NCBI RefSeq assembly: GCF_004115745.1
Contig: NZ_QXIL01000017.1
Location: 1 to 43,234 of the forward strand
DNA from: Levilactobacillus suantsaii
GTDB lineage: Bacteria > Bacillota > Bacilli > Lactobacillales > Lactobacillaceae
Direction of reading: 5' to 3'
DNA: 43,234 nt
This document shows positions 1 through 7,537 of the stretch, piece by piece. The position numbers and the translations under genes were made by a program. Numbering within the stretch: the stretch's first letter is position 1; each line of letters starts with the position of its first letter. The notes below the pieces were generated by a model, which did no database searches, was not told the DNA's origin, and saw only the letters and a program-made list of their open reading frames with translations.

Positions 1-2
1 TC

Positions 3-101
3 GCGAAGTTTGTCAGGAATTTAAATAATCGCCCCCGTAAGGTCTTAGGCTGGAAGACACCATCTGAAGTTTTCTTCGGTAAAAAGTTACACTTGATTTG
101 A
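3..101 (+). CDS. IS30-family transposase, C-terminal end (cut by window edge)
   Basis: Reading the third frame from the left edge gives 32 residues and a TGA stop. The peptide contains NNRPRKVLGWKTPSEVF, the typical end of IS30-type DDE transposases (LNxRPRKxLGxxTPxE). Only this C-terminal tail lies in the window, so completeness of the element cannot be judged. The right end of the IS should fall shortly after the stop, around the ACAATTCG stretch at 101-108, but no second inverted repeat is available for comparison. The next gene, a flavodoxin, starts about 180 bp downstream and has its own promoter, so it does not depend on the IS. Confidence 0.85.
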   Translation, partial: AKFVRNLNNRPRKVLGWKTPSEVFFGKKLHLI

Positions 102-182
102 CAATTCGTCGGGCGAAAAACCCAATATTAGTTAATCGATTAGCTTTTCATCCAACATAGTATCACGTCCCTGAATGGTTCC

Positions 183-211
183 TAGTCACCCTTCGGTAGA
201 CCTGTTATAAT
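183..211 (+). promoter_or_regulatory. sigma-A-type promoter of the flavodoxin gene
   Basis: A perfect -10 box TATAAT lies at 206-211. TAGTCA (4/6 to TTGACA) lies 17 bp upstream at 183-188. The flavodoxin start follows about 70 bp downstream. Confidence 0.5.
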
Positions 212-282
212 TAATTTAGTTAACCCTAAACCTTAGCGGACCGGGACCGTCCGCGGCGTAGGGCCAGTAGGAGGAAAATGCC

Positions 283-738
283 ATGATTACAGCACAGGTG
301 GTTTTTGCCACCATTACCGGCAATAACGAAGACATTGCCGACATCATTACCGAAAAACTTGAGAGCCTTGGCTGTCAGGTCACCGAAACCGAGATCTCTC
401 AAGCCGACGCCACTGATTTTCAGACCGCCGATATTTGCGTGGTCTGCCCGTACACCTATGACGAGGGCGCGTTGCCCGACGAAGGTCTTGACTTTTACGA
501 AGACCTACAAGGCCTCGATCTAACAGGGAAGCTTTACGGGGTGGCCGGTTCTGGAGACACCTTCTACGGTCAGTATTACAACATTTCCGTTGATAAATTC
601 GCCGCGGCCTTCCAGCAAGCCCACGCCACCCCGGGTGCTCCTGACGTTAAAATCAATCTGGCACCCGACAAGGACGACATCCGTCAGTTGGACGCCTTTG
701 CCCAGCAGTTGGTTTCGAGTCATCAAGACCAAAAATAA
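283..738 (+). CDS. flavodoxin
   Basis: This is a 151-residue short-chain flavodoxin, a soluble FMN-binding electron carrier. The N-terminal beta strand and phosphate-binding loop read VVFATITGNNEDIA (residues 6-19), matching the flavodoxin (S/T)xTGN pattern. A glycine-rich loop, GVAGSGDTFYGQYYN, lies near residue 90 where the second FMN-contacting loop is expected. Length fits the family, and no signal peptide or membrane segment is seen. The ATG follows AGGAGG at 269-274 with good spacing. The gene is monocistronic, with a promoter at 183-211 and a terminator at 803-834. Its redox partner is not evident in the window. Confidence 0.9.
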   Translation: MITAQVVFATITGNNEDIADIITEKLESLGCQVTETEISQADATDFQTADICVVCPYTYDEGALPDEGLDFYEDLQGLDLTGKLYGVAGSGDTFYGQYYNISVDKFAAAFQQAHATPGAPDVKINLAPDKDDIRQLDAFAQQLVSSHQDQK

Positions 739-802
739 CGGCCGTTTGGGCCAAAACGTGGCGCGCAACTTCCGTTCGAAGTCACCCGCCACATCGCTTA
801 TT

Positions 803-834
803 CCCCGCACCTAATCGTGCCGGGGATTTTTTTT
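803..834 (+). terminator. rho-independent terminator after flavodoxin
   Basis: A CCCCG-CAC / GTG-C-CGGGG stem with one bulged C is followed by a run of T. It overlaps the stop of the convergent YihY gene on the other strand. Confidence 0.75.
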
Positions 835-1758
835 CGGTTGATGCTGCTGAATAAAGCTGCGCAACCGGGTCTGTTCCTCCGCGGGACCATCCACTAGTTC
901 CTGGACTGAAGCGTTCAACACCGCCCCGAACATCAGAATCATCCCGGTAAAGTTCAACCAAAACATCAAGACGATGAACGTCCCAATGGTCTTATAGCTA
1001 TCGATACTATGCATAAAATACTTTAAATACAGCGAAAACGCTTGTGAAAGAAGTAACCAACCCAATGCCGCCGTTAACGCCCCTGGCCAGACATAGCGCC
1101 ACTTAACCCGTGCGTTGGGCACAAAGTAAAACAAAATGGCTAGGATAAAGAACGTGACCACAAAGGTAACCGGCCACCGTGCAGCGTTGAAGTACGACAA
1201 TAGGTACTCGGGAAAGTGAAATAACGGAATCAGGTGTTCCATGATGAGCTGACTGAAACTGAAAAAGAGCATTAATGCAAATAAGAGCAAAATCAGCACG
1301 ACCATCCAAAAGAACGCCCCGACCCGGTTGATGAGGGCGTTTTGCGTACGCCCAACGCCATAGGCCCGGTTCACGGTTCGTTGAAAAGCCGCTACGGCCC
1401 GTGACGACGACCAAATGGCCACCACGACCCCTACGGAAAGGACGCCACCGCTCCGTTGGGTCAAAAAGGCATGAATAATCGGTCCCAGCATCTGGTAGAT
1501 GTCCGCGGGCACGATGGGCTCAATGCCCTCCATGACCGTCTTGGCATCCAACTGTAAGAAGGGCAACAAACTGGCCACAACTAAGAGCGCTGGAAATAAA
1601 GAGAGTAACAAATAATAGGCCAGCACTGCGGCCGAATCCGAAACATTTGCCATCTTATAGTGCCGCGCCACGGCCTTGATTACCGGTTGCGCTTTGGCCA
1701 CTAGTTTTTGCCAACGATTAGCCACGGCAGGTCGACTCCCCTCGTTAGAATGATCCAT
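811..1758 (-). CDS. YihY/BrkB family inner membrane protein
   Basis: This is a 315-residue polytopic membrane protein of the YihY/virulence factor BrkB family, once annotated as 'ribonuclease BN'. The family feature near the N terminus is present (DSAAVLAYYLLLSLFPALL), followed by about six hydrophobic segments and the WRYVWPGALTAALGWLL motif. Function is unknown across the family; an enzymatic role is not supported. I chose the ATG at 1758 because GCGGAAG sits just upstream. A TTG at 1770 would add four residues. The start overlaps the NERD gene by 14 bp, so the genes are probably translationally coupled in the wecB-NERD-yihY operon. Confidence 0.85.
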   Translation of the reverse strand: MDHSNEGSRPAVANRWQKLVAKAQPVIKAVARHYKMANVSDSAAVLAYYLLLSLFPALLVVASLLPFLQLDAKTVMEGIEPIVPADIYQMLGPIIHAFLTQRSGGVLSVGVVVAIWSSSRAVAAFQRTVNRAYGVGRTQNALINRVGAFFWMVVLILLLFALMLFFSFSQLIMEHLIPLFHFPEYLLSYFNAARWPVTFVVTFFILAILFYFVPNARVKWRYVWPGALTAALGWLLLSQAFSLYLKYFMHSIDSYKTIGTFIVLMFWLNFTGMILMFGAVLNASVQELVDGPAEEQTRLRSFIQQHQPKKNPRHD

Positions 1759-2599
1759 AATCTTCCGCAAACTTCAACGTCTTGATCATCTTTTTCAGTG
1801 TCCGCCGACTAAACCGCACCCGTTTCGCCTGCCGGAACGTTTCAATAAAGGTCGCCAAGTCTTGATAATTGGCCACCGCGGTACAATTGTACGCGTCCTT
1901 AGGATTCAGCTTCGTTTTATTGCCGACCACGAGCGAGTTACTGCGCTCATAGCGATCATAGTAGTTGTAATAGACCAGTGGTTTAACGAAGTCGATGATG
2001 CGGTCGTTTTTGTTCTCCAATTGCTTGTGCATGGTGATTTCACTGTTGATGTAACGCACCAGCAACTTGGAGGACAGCTCCGCTTGGGTAGCGGGATTGC
2101 CGATTCCCGTGTGTAAGGTCACCGACCGTTTCTCGCGTCCTTCCTGTTCAAGACTCAACGTATATCCTCGCGTCAATGACTCGTTTTCTTCAGAAAGGTT
2201 TGGTAAGAAGAAGCGGTCCAACTGGGCCGTCAACGCTTTAGTCGTGTCCTTTTCGTGGTGGCGTCGTAAATTGACCGCGGAAAAGTCATCCAAACTCGAC
2301 GAAAAAATCTCGTCCGACAGATCATGAAAAATCATGCCCCGCCAATACTTACTTTCGACATTGATCACGCCAAACGACGTGACCAATAAGTTATCGATCT
2401 GCATCACGCGCCAAGAATCCCCTTCATTCATTTCCTGAGTAACGGGATTTTTGACCTTATTGGCAAAGTGCACATTCCGTAAGATTTTATAATCAAACCG
2501 TTCATTGTGCTTTCTTGCCTCGTGATGAATATGCCGCATGATTTCGGACAACTGTTCGGTCGTCTTAATCTCCGCGCGGTCATACGCTGTTTCAGCCAT
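1745..2599 (-). CDS. NERD-domain (nuclease-related) protein
   Basis: The protein has 284 residues, with an N-terminal nuclease-related domain. The PD-(D/E)xK-like core is visible: MQIDNLLV with D69, then GVINVESK with E82 and K84. NERD domains are predicted DNA-processing nucleases, usually cytosolic, but the activity of this one is inferred. The C-terminal half has no motif I recognise and no membrane segment. The ATG at 2599 is preferred because GGAGG lies 8 nt upstream; an ATG at 2614 would place that Shine-Dalgarno inside the gene. The start overlaps the wecB stop by 8 bp, and the end overlaps the YihY gene. Confidence 0.75.
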   Translation of the reverse strand: MAETAYDRAEIKTTEQLSEIMRHIHHEARKHNERFDYKILRNVHFANKVKNPVTQEMNEGDSWRVMQIDNLLVTSFGVINVESKYWRGMIFHDLSDEIFSSSLDDFSAVNLRRHHEKDTTKALTAQLDRFFLPNLSEENESLTRGYTLSLEQEGREKRSVTLHTGIGNPATQAELSSKLLVRYINSEITMHKQLENKNDRIIDFVKPLVYYNYYDRYERSNSLVVGNKTKLNPKDAYNCTAVANYQDLATFIETFRQAKRVRFSRRTLKKMIKTLKFAEDYGSF

Positions 2600-3725
2600 T
2601 AAGCTTGCCTCCATTGATAGTCTCTTGAATCGCCGCTAAAATCCGTTGGGCAGCGTGGCCGTCCCCATACGGGTTCTTTGCTTGGGCCATGGCTTGGTAA
2701 GCCGTCGTGTCATCTAAGAGCGCCTCCATAGCCGTGGTGACCTTGGCGGGATCCGTCCCCACTAATTTCAAGGTGCCACTGGTGACCCCTTCTGGCCGTT
2801 CCGTGGTGTCACGCAAAACTAGCACGGGCTTATTCAACGACGGGGCTTCTTCTTGCACCCCTCCGGAATCGGTCATGATAAAGTAACTCCGCGCCGCTAG
2901 GTTATGAAAGTCGACCACGTCTAGCGGTTCGATCAGATGAATCCGGGCCATCCCGTCTAGTTCGGCGTGGGCCACTTTTTGCACAGCCGGGCTCAAATGG
3001 ACCGGATAGATAACTTCCACGTCTGGGTGGGCAGTGACGACCTGCCGAATGGCGTGTAAGACCCGGTGCATCGGTTCGCCCTGGTTCTCCCGCCGGTGCA
3101 TGGTCACCAAAATCAAGCGGTTGGCGGCATCGACTTGGTCCAACACCGCATGGTGATAATCGGCATCAACCGTCTGCTTCAAGGCGTCGATAGCGGTATT
3201 GCCGGTCACGTAGATTTGGTTATCGGGATGGGCCTGCTTCAAAAGATTTTGCCGCGAAAGGTCGGTTGGCGCGAAGTACAAGTCACTTAAAATATCCGTC
3301 AATTGGCGATTCATTTCTTCAGGGTATGGCGAATATTTGTTCCAGGTGCGTAAGCCAGCTTCCACGTGGCCCAACAAGGTTTGGTGATAAAAAGCGCTCA
3401 CGCTGGCCGCAAAGGTGGTGGTGGTGTCACCGTGGACCAACACGATGTCTGGTTTGGCCTCACTCAACACTTGGTCGAGGTGGTCTAAGACCCGGGTGGT
3501 AATCCCACTTAGGGTCTGATTGGGCCGCATGATGTTTAAATCATAGTCTGGCTGAATGTGGAAGATCTCCAGGACCTGGTCCAGCATTTCCCGGTGTTGG
3601 GCCGTCACCACGGTAATCGGGGTGAACTCGGCCGGTCGCTGTTGCATGGCCAAAATAATCGGGGCCATCTTGATGGCTTCTGGCCGGGTCCCGAACACGG
3701 TCATCACTTTAATGGGTTTCGTCAT
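2592..3725 (-). CDS. wecB: UDP-N-acetylglucosamine 2-epimerase (non-hydrolysing)
   Basis: The 377-residue cytosolic enzyme interconverts UDP-GlcNAc and UDP-ManNAc, the precursor for ManNAc-containing wall teichoic acid linkage units or polysaccharides. The family signatures are intact: FGTRPEAIKMAP (residues 11-22), HGDTTTTFA, GHVEAGLRT, the MHRREN motif with the conserved His, and SGGVQEEAP near the C terminus. Length is normal for the family. The Shine-Dalgarno is AGAGGAAA before ATG. It is the first gene of a leftward operon with the NERD and YihY genes, and the divergent neighbour is a glycosyltransferase. A second, tagO-linked epimerase elsewhere in the genome cannot be excluded. Confidence 0.93.
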   Translation of the reverse strand: MTKPIKVMTVFGTRPEAIKMAPIILAMQQRPAEFTPITVVTAQHREMLDQVLEIFHIQPDYDLNIMRPNQTLSGITTRVLDHLDQVLSEAKPDIVLVHGDTTTTFAASVSAFYHQTLLGHVEAGLRTWNKYSPYPEEMNRQLTDILSDLYFAPTDLSRQNLLKQAHPDNQIYVTGNTAIDALKQTVDADYHHAVLDQVDAANRLILVTMHRRENQGEPMHRVLHAIRQVVTAHPDVEVIYPVHLSPAVQKVAHAELDGMARIHLIEPLDVVDFHNLAARSYFIMTDSGGVQEEAPSLNKPVLVLRDTTERPEGVTSGTLKLVGTDPAKVTTAMEALLDDTTAYQAMAQAKNPYGDGHAAQRILAAIQETINGGKLNG

Positions 3726-3754
3726 TGTTTTCCTCTACTTTCCGGATTCATTAT

Positions 3755-3788
3755 GCCCAATTATAGCAGATACCCGCCTAAGTTGGGC
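3755..3788 (-). promoter_or_regulatory. wecB promoter with extended -10 inside an inverted repeat
   Basis: On the minus strand TGCTATAAT (extended -10, hexamer at 3760-3765) precedes wecB. GCCCAA (3755-3760) and TTGGGC (3783-3788) form inverted arms flanking the -10 region. No good -35 box is seen. Confidence 0.35.
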
Positions 3789-3942
3789 GAATGACCTTTT
3801 TTATTCTGATGGGTTTCGTTCAGAACCATTCAAGCATAGCGCAATCACGAGCGCCTGTCTAAGGGCATACTCACTCCCCACCATTCCTGCTTTGTATTTC
3901 GCCTCTAGCTAAGAAAGATACCGAAACATAAAGGAATCGTAA

Positions 3943-3971
3943 TGGTCATTTAGACCGGTTTGCTGTAAAAT
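3943..3971 (+). promoter_or_regulatory. candidate promoter of the glycosyltransferase gene
   Basis: TGGTCA (3943-3948) and TAAAAT (3966-3971) are separated by 17 bp, about 30 bp before the start codon. GGTC and GACC form a small inverted repeat over the -35 box. Confidence 0.4.
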
Positions 3972-4002
3972 TAAGCGTGTTGTTTGAAAGGAATGTCTAT
4001 AC

Positions 4003-4944
4003 ATGAAAACACTGAGTTTAGTCGTTCCTTGCTATAACGAGGAGGAGTCAATTCCATTGTTTTACCGAACCGTTAGCAAGGTGATCGACACCATGAACAC
4101 CCCGACCCAAACGGTCACACCAGAATACATTTTCGTCGACGATGGCTCATCGGACCAGACGTTAGCGGAAATGAAGACGCTCCACCAAGCGCACCCCGAG
4201 ACGGTCCACTTCCGGTCGTTCTCACGTAACTTTGGCAAGGAGTCGGCCTTAGCCGCTGGACTTCAGGCCACGACTGGTGATTTAATTGCCGTGATGGACG
4301 TCGATTTGCAAGACCCACCCGAATTGTTGCCCCAAATGTTTCAGCTCATCGAAAACGACGGCTACGACTGCGTGGGCACCATTCAAAAGGAACGCAAGGG
4401 TCAAAGTAAGTTACGGGCGTTCTTGTCTAGTAGCTTCTACCGCGTCATCAACCGCATCTCGGACGTGCGCATTGAACCAAACGCCCGGGATTACCGGTTG
4501 ATGACCCGGCAATTCGTTGACACGGTCCTGGATCTACCTGAATTCAACCGTTTTTCCAAGGGAATCTTTAGCTGGGTCGGGTTTAAGACCACTTACCTGA
4601 CCTACGAAAGTCAACCACGCGCGGCGGGGACCACGCATTGGAACTTACGGCAACTGTTCTCGTATTCGATCGAAGGCATCATCGATTTTTCGAACGCACC
4701 GTTACGCTTAGCCACCTGGGTCGGCAGTATCTCGTTTTTCTTGTCGCTGATCGGCCTGATTTTCGTGGTGGTTCGCGCCCTGACCGTGGGTGGTGCAGTT
4801 GCTGGTTGGCCATCTTTAGTCGTCATTGTCCTATTGATTGGTGGAATCCAGCTCTTTTGTCTGGGAATTCTCGGCCAATACATCAATAAAATTTACCTCG
4901 AAACCAAACATCGACCAAAATACATCGTCCGAGAAGAAAAGTAA
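4003..4944 (+). CDS. polyprenyl-phosphate glycosyltransferase, GT2 family (GtrB/DPM-like)
   Basis: The 313-residue protein has a cytosolic GT2 domain and two C-terminal membrane helices. It probably moves a sugar from a nucleotide donor to undecaprenyl phosphate for cell-surface glycosylation. Visible motifs are VVPCYNEEESIP at the N terminus, VDDGSSD (residues 45-51), MDVDLQDPPEL with the metal-binding DxD (99-101), and ARDYRLMTR. Hydrophobic segments run at about 227-255 and 265-290. The Shine-Dalgarno is AAAGGAA. It has its own promoter and terminator. The sugar and final acceptor cannot be read from the sequence, and no flippase or GtrC-like acceptor transferase lies next to it. Confidence 0.88.
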   Translation: MKTLSLVVPCYNEEESIPLFYRTVSKVIDTMNTPTQTVTPEYIFVDDGSSDQTLAEMKTLHQAHPETVHFRSFSRNFGKESALAAGLQATTGDLIAVMDVDLQDPPELLPQMFQLIENDGYDCVGTIQKERKGQSKLRAFLSSSFYRVINRISDVRIEPNARDYRLMTRQFVDTVLDLPEFNRFSKGIFSWVGFKTTYLTYESQPRAAGTTHWNLRQLFSYSIEGIIDFSNAPLRLATWVGSISFFLSLIGLIFVVVRALTVGGAVAGWPSLVVIVLLIGGIQLFCLGILGQYINKIYLETKHRPKYIVREEK

Positions 4945-4965
4945 TCGCGGCCCCTATCAGGTCAA

Positions 4966-5026
4966 ACAGCCCCGTCAACGCGACCGTGAGTCCATCACGA
5001 TCCCGCTTGACGGGGCTGTTTTTGTT
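4966..5026 (+). terminator. terminator after the glycosyltransferase gene
   Basis: A long stem, ACAGCCCCGTCAA paired with TTGACGGGGCTGT, is followed by TTTTTGTT. Confidence 0.85.
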
Positions 5027-5039
5027 AGTTATTTGACCA

Positions 5040-5073
5040 AACAAAAGGACCCAAGCATCCAAGCCTGGGTCCT
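5040..5073 (-). terminator. terminator of the first gntP gene
   Basis: On the minus strand AGGACCCA (5066-5073) pairs with TGGGTCCT (5046-5053) and is followed by TTTTGTTTGG. It lies about 60 bp beyond the permease stop. Confidence 0.7.
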
Positions 5074-5132
5074 AGCAAACGGGTATTAGCAGTGAAGTCC
5101 GTTAACAACTCGTTCGGGATAATCAAGAGAAA

Positions 5133-6488
5133 TTAATGTAAGATGGCGTTGATAATCACGACCATGATAATCCCCACAATCGAGATAACCGTTTCTAGGG
5201 ACGTCCAAACCTTGAAGGTATCCTTGACACTCAAGTCAAAGTATTCAGAGAACATCCAGAAACCGGCATCGTTGACGTGAGAAGCGGCCAAGGACCCAGC
5301 ACCGATAGCTAACGAAATCATGACCGGATCGGCACCCAGAGAGTGCATCAACGGCGTGATCAGTCCTGCAGCCGTCATCCCGGCAACAGTCGCTGACCCC
5401 AAGGAGACCCGTAAGATAACGGTAATGAACCAAGCCAAGATTAGTGGTGAGAAGGAAGAGTTGACCATCAATTGTTGCACGGCCTTCCCCACGCCCCCAT
5501 CGATTAAGACTTGTTTGAAAGCGGAGCCACCAGCGATGACCATTAAGAGCATCGCAATGGACTTGACAGCACTTTCAATCGTGCCACTGATTTCCTTCAT
5601 CGTCCGCTTCCGGTGCAGACCCATGGACCAGATGGCAAAGAGCAACGCAATCACCATGGCGATAACGGGGTTCCCTAACATCGAAACAACCGCATCCATA
5701 CCATGTGGATTCTTTGGCGTTGTCCCACCGTCAACCGTCATTTGGTAAATCGTGGCCAAAGCCATGAAGATAACCGGGAACAAAGAGGTCAAAACAGAAA
5801 TCCCAAAACCAGGCGTTTCCTTCAAATCAAATTCCTTCACTTCACCAAAAGCCGGTAAGGACTTCTTGATAACGAAAAGGTCTGGACTGAAGTGCCGAAT
5901 GACCCGCGTCCAAATCGGACCAGCGACGATCACACAAGGAATGGCAACGACGATCCCGATTAACAGGACTTGACCCAAGTTGGCCCCCAAAGCCGTGGAA
6001 ACGGCAGTTGGGGATGGTTGTGGTGGCAAGAAGCCTTGCGTCGCTGACAGTGCAGCGGCCATGGAAATTCCTAAGTACAGGAATGGCACTTCCGCTTCAA
6101 GCGCAACGGCAAAGACGATTGGCGTGACCAGAACTAACCCAACTTCGAACAGTAACGAAATCCCAATCAGGAATGACGCCACCAAGATAGCGACTTGCAA
6201 GCGCTTTTTTCCGAAGATGTTAATTAACGTCCGCGCAATTCGGTACGACCCACCGGCATCTGAGACCAACCGGCCGATCATGGCCCCGAACCCAAAGACG
6301 ATAATGAGTTCACCCATAGAACTGCCAATCCCATCTTTCAGGGAAGTCGCAATATTAGCAGGGTTCATCCCGAGGCCTAACGCCACTAGGATCGATGTTG
6401 CGATCAATGACACGAAAGTATTCAACTTAACTTTAATAATCAGGAAAAGTAACAGTAGAATACCCAACAATAAAATCACGAACTGCAT
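5133..6488 (-). CDS. gntP: gluconate:H+ symporter, GntP family (copy 1)
   Basis: This 451-residue integral membrane permease has about 12 hydrophobic segments. It belongs to the gluconate/H+ symporter (GntP) family, which imports gluconate or related sugar acids. The region FGFGAMIGRLVSDAGGSYRIA, the FEVGLVL segment and the ASHVNDAGFWMFSEYF motif near the C terminus are hallmarks. It is clearly paralogous to the protein at 16398-17756 along its whole length. It stands alone, 7 kb from the gluconokinase, yet its promoter carries nearly the same operator as the gluconokinase promoter plus a cre-like site. Gluconate specificity is inferred from this link; other aldonates are possible. Confidence 0.9.
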   Translation of the reverse strand: MQFVILLLGILLLLFLIIKVKLNTFVSLIATSILVALGLGMNPANIATSLKDGIGSSMGELIIVFGFGAMIGRLVSDAGGSYRIARTLINIFGKKRLQVAILVASFLIGISLLFEVGLVLVTPIVFAVALEAEVPFLYLGISMAAALSATQGFLPPQPSPTAVSTALGANLGQVLLIGIVVAIPCVIVAGPIWTRVIRHFSPDLFVIKKSLPAFGEVKEFDLKETPGFGISVLTSLFPVIFMALATIYQMTVDGGTTPKNPHGMDAVVSMLGNPVIAMVIALLFAIWSMGLHRKRTMKEISGTIESAVKSIAMLLMVIAGGSAFKQVLIDGGVGKAVQQLMVNSSFSPLILAWFITVILRVSLGSATVAGMTAAGLITPLMHSLGADPVMISLAIGAGSLAASHVNDAGFWMFSEYFDLSVKDTFKVWTSLETVISIVGIIMVVIINAILH

Positions 6489-6564
6489 TTTTCTCTCTCT
6501 TTCCTATGCCAGATTCTGACGAATTACTTGATTAGTGCTAATTCAATCATTTCGCATAGGCCCC

Positions 6565-6602
6565 ATTGTATGAAACTTTTTTTCAACTTGCAAGCGTTTC
6601 AC
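6565..6602 (-). promoter_or_regulatory. gntP copy 1 promoter with shared operator and cre-like site
   Basis: On the minus strand TTGCAA (6588-6593) and TACAAT (6565-6570) are separated by exactly 17 bp. The spacer holds the palindrome TGAAA-N5-TTTCA (6571-6585). Its plus-strand form, TGAAACTTTTTTTCA, matches the gluconokinase promoter spacer at 14 of 15 positions. A cre-like sequence (6589-6602, perfect AARCGNTTNCA core, 11/14 overall) covers the -35 box, consistent with CcpA repression. The TSS is not known directly. Confidence 0.65.
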
Positions 6603-6615
6603 CGAATATTATTTT

Positions 6616-6645
6616 CGTTTTCATCATGAAAGGTCCGTGAAAACG
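6616..6645 (-). terminator. hairpin just after the usp stop, weak terminator candidate
   Basis: CGTTTTCA (6616-6623) and TGAAAACG (6638-6645) form an 8-bp stem with a 14-nt loop immediately after the universal stress protein stop. The following sequence is A-rich, not a U-run on the minus strand, so termination may be poor. Confidence 0.3.
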
Positions 6646-7098
6646 TTAGCGCACAATCATTACAGAAATCGGAGAATATTTTGCCATGTAAGCGGCCTGA
6701 CTTCCAAAATACTTCCGCACGCCAGTTTTCGATAAGGACCCGATAACTAAAATATCAGGTTTAACTTCTGGGATGATGCTCTTCACCATCGCTTCACCGG
6801 GATCGCCCTCACCGATGACCAACTTAACCTTTTGAACGCCGACCCGTTGGGCTAAATCCTGGTAGCCCTCCAAGTGTTTGACCAGTTCGGCACGCTGACC
6901 ATGCACGTAATCCTTGTTCAATGCTTGGTAAACATTCATATCAGCGGACTCCATGATGGTGCAAATCACGAGCTCCGCGTCATCGGATTTTGCCCGATTC
7001 ATCGCGTACCGAAAAGCCAATTGGGCGTCCGGAGAATCGTCCACCCCGACCAAAATGCGCTTAAACTTCTTGGGATTCATCGTTTCTGTATTATCCAT
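6646..7098 (-). CDS. universal stress protein, UspA family
   Basis: The 150-residue cytosolic protein has one Usp domain. The N-terminal strand RILVGVDDSPDAQLAF and the C-terminal glycine-rich segment VIGSLSKTGVRKYFGSQA resemble the ATP-binding G-x2-G-x9-G(S/T) region, although spacing differs slightly, so nucleotide binding is plausible but not certain. The ATG follows GAGGAGG with a 10-nt spacer. It lies upstream of gntP on the same strand with only a weak hairpin between, so some read-through is possible. Usp proteins usually act in stress and starvation survival; no specific partner is indicated. Confidence 0.88.
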   Translation of the reverse strand: MDNTETMNPKKFKRILVGVDDSPDAQLAFRYAMNRAKSDDAELVICTIMESADMNVYQALNKDYVHGQRAELVKHLEGYQDLAQRVGVQKVKLVIGEGDPGEAMVKSIIPEVKPDILVIGSLSKTGVRKYFGSQAAYMAKYSPISVMIVR

Positions 7099-7332
7099 AA
7101 TTTGACAACCTCCTCAAATCTTTAAACACCACCTATATTATACAAGAAAGTTTTCTAGAAAGCGCCTGCAATTTGACTTTTCATTTGAAATATATAAATG
7201 GTTTTACTAAATAAAAACTAATTTGCCGCCGCTTACATTGCTTTCAAAAGGTTTTGGTCTAGTTAAGAATATTTTAGTGTCTTTAAAAAATAATCGTTTG
7301 TGGTTACGAATTCCGTCGTTCGGGTTTTACGC

Positions 7333-7458
7333 CTACATCGCAAACTGCCGGACTACGATTCCTCCCCCGTAACTAATCGACGGCGTAAAATGCCACCCCA
7401 AATGAGAGCCGCTCATCCCAGTGGCTAGCCGACGGTTGACCTTAGCCTGATAAAACAA
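7333..7458 (-). other. orphan open frame in an intergenic stretch, probably not a gene
   Basis: The gap 7099-7537 holds no convincing gene. A 41-codon frame starting at TTG (7458) is protein-like in composition (it includes HLGWHFTPSISYGGGIVVRQF) but has no Shine-Dalgarno, and its start coincides with a terminator U-run. It may be a gene remnant or part of a dispersed intergenic repeat. Confidence 0.2.
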
Positions 7459-7487
7459 AAAAAGCTCTACCTATATAGAAGAGCTTC
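7457..7487 (-). terminator. terminator after the AroE-like gene
   Basis: On the minus strand AAGCTCT (7480-7486) pairs with AGAGCTT (7462-7468), followed by seven T. It lies about 50 bp after the AroE-like stop. Confidence 0.7.
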
Positions 7488-7537
7488 TTCATTGTGAATT
7501 TATTTACTTGATTAGCTCATTCGGCGATTATATCAAC

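Noticed and set aside
811-1758. Ribonuclease BN function for the YihY protein
   Set aside because: It is an old family label; the sequence is a polytopic membrane protein without nuclease motifs.
3556-3912. 118-codon plus-strand frame antisense to the start of wecB
   Set aside because: It is a shadow of wecB extended into the intergenic region, with no ribosome binding site.
6638-6651. cre-like TGAAAACGTTAGCG near the usp stop
   Set aside because: It matches 12/14, but the mismatches fall in the second half-site. It coincides with the hairpin after usp and is upstream of the gntP promoter. The site over the -35 box is better placed.
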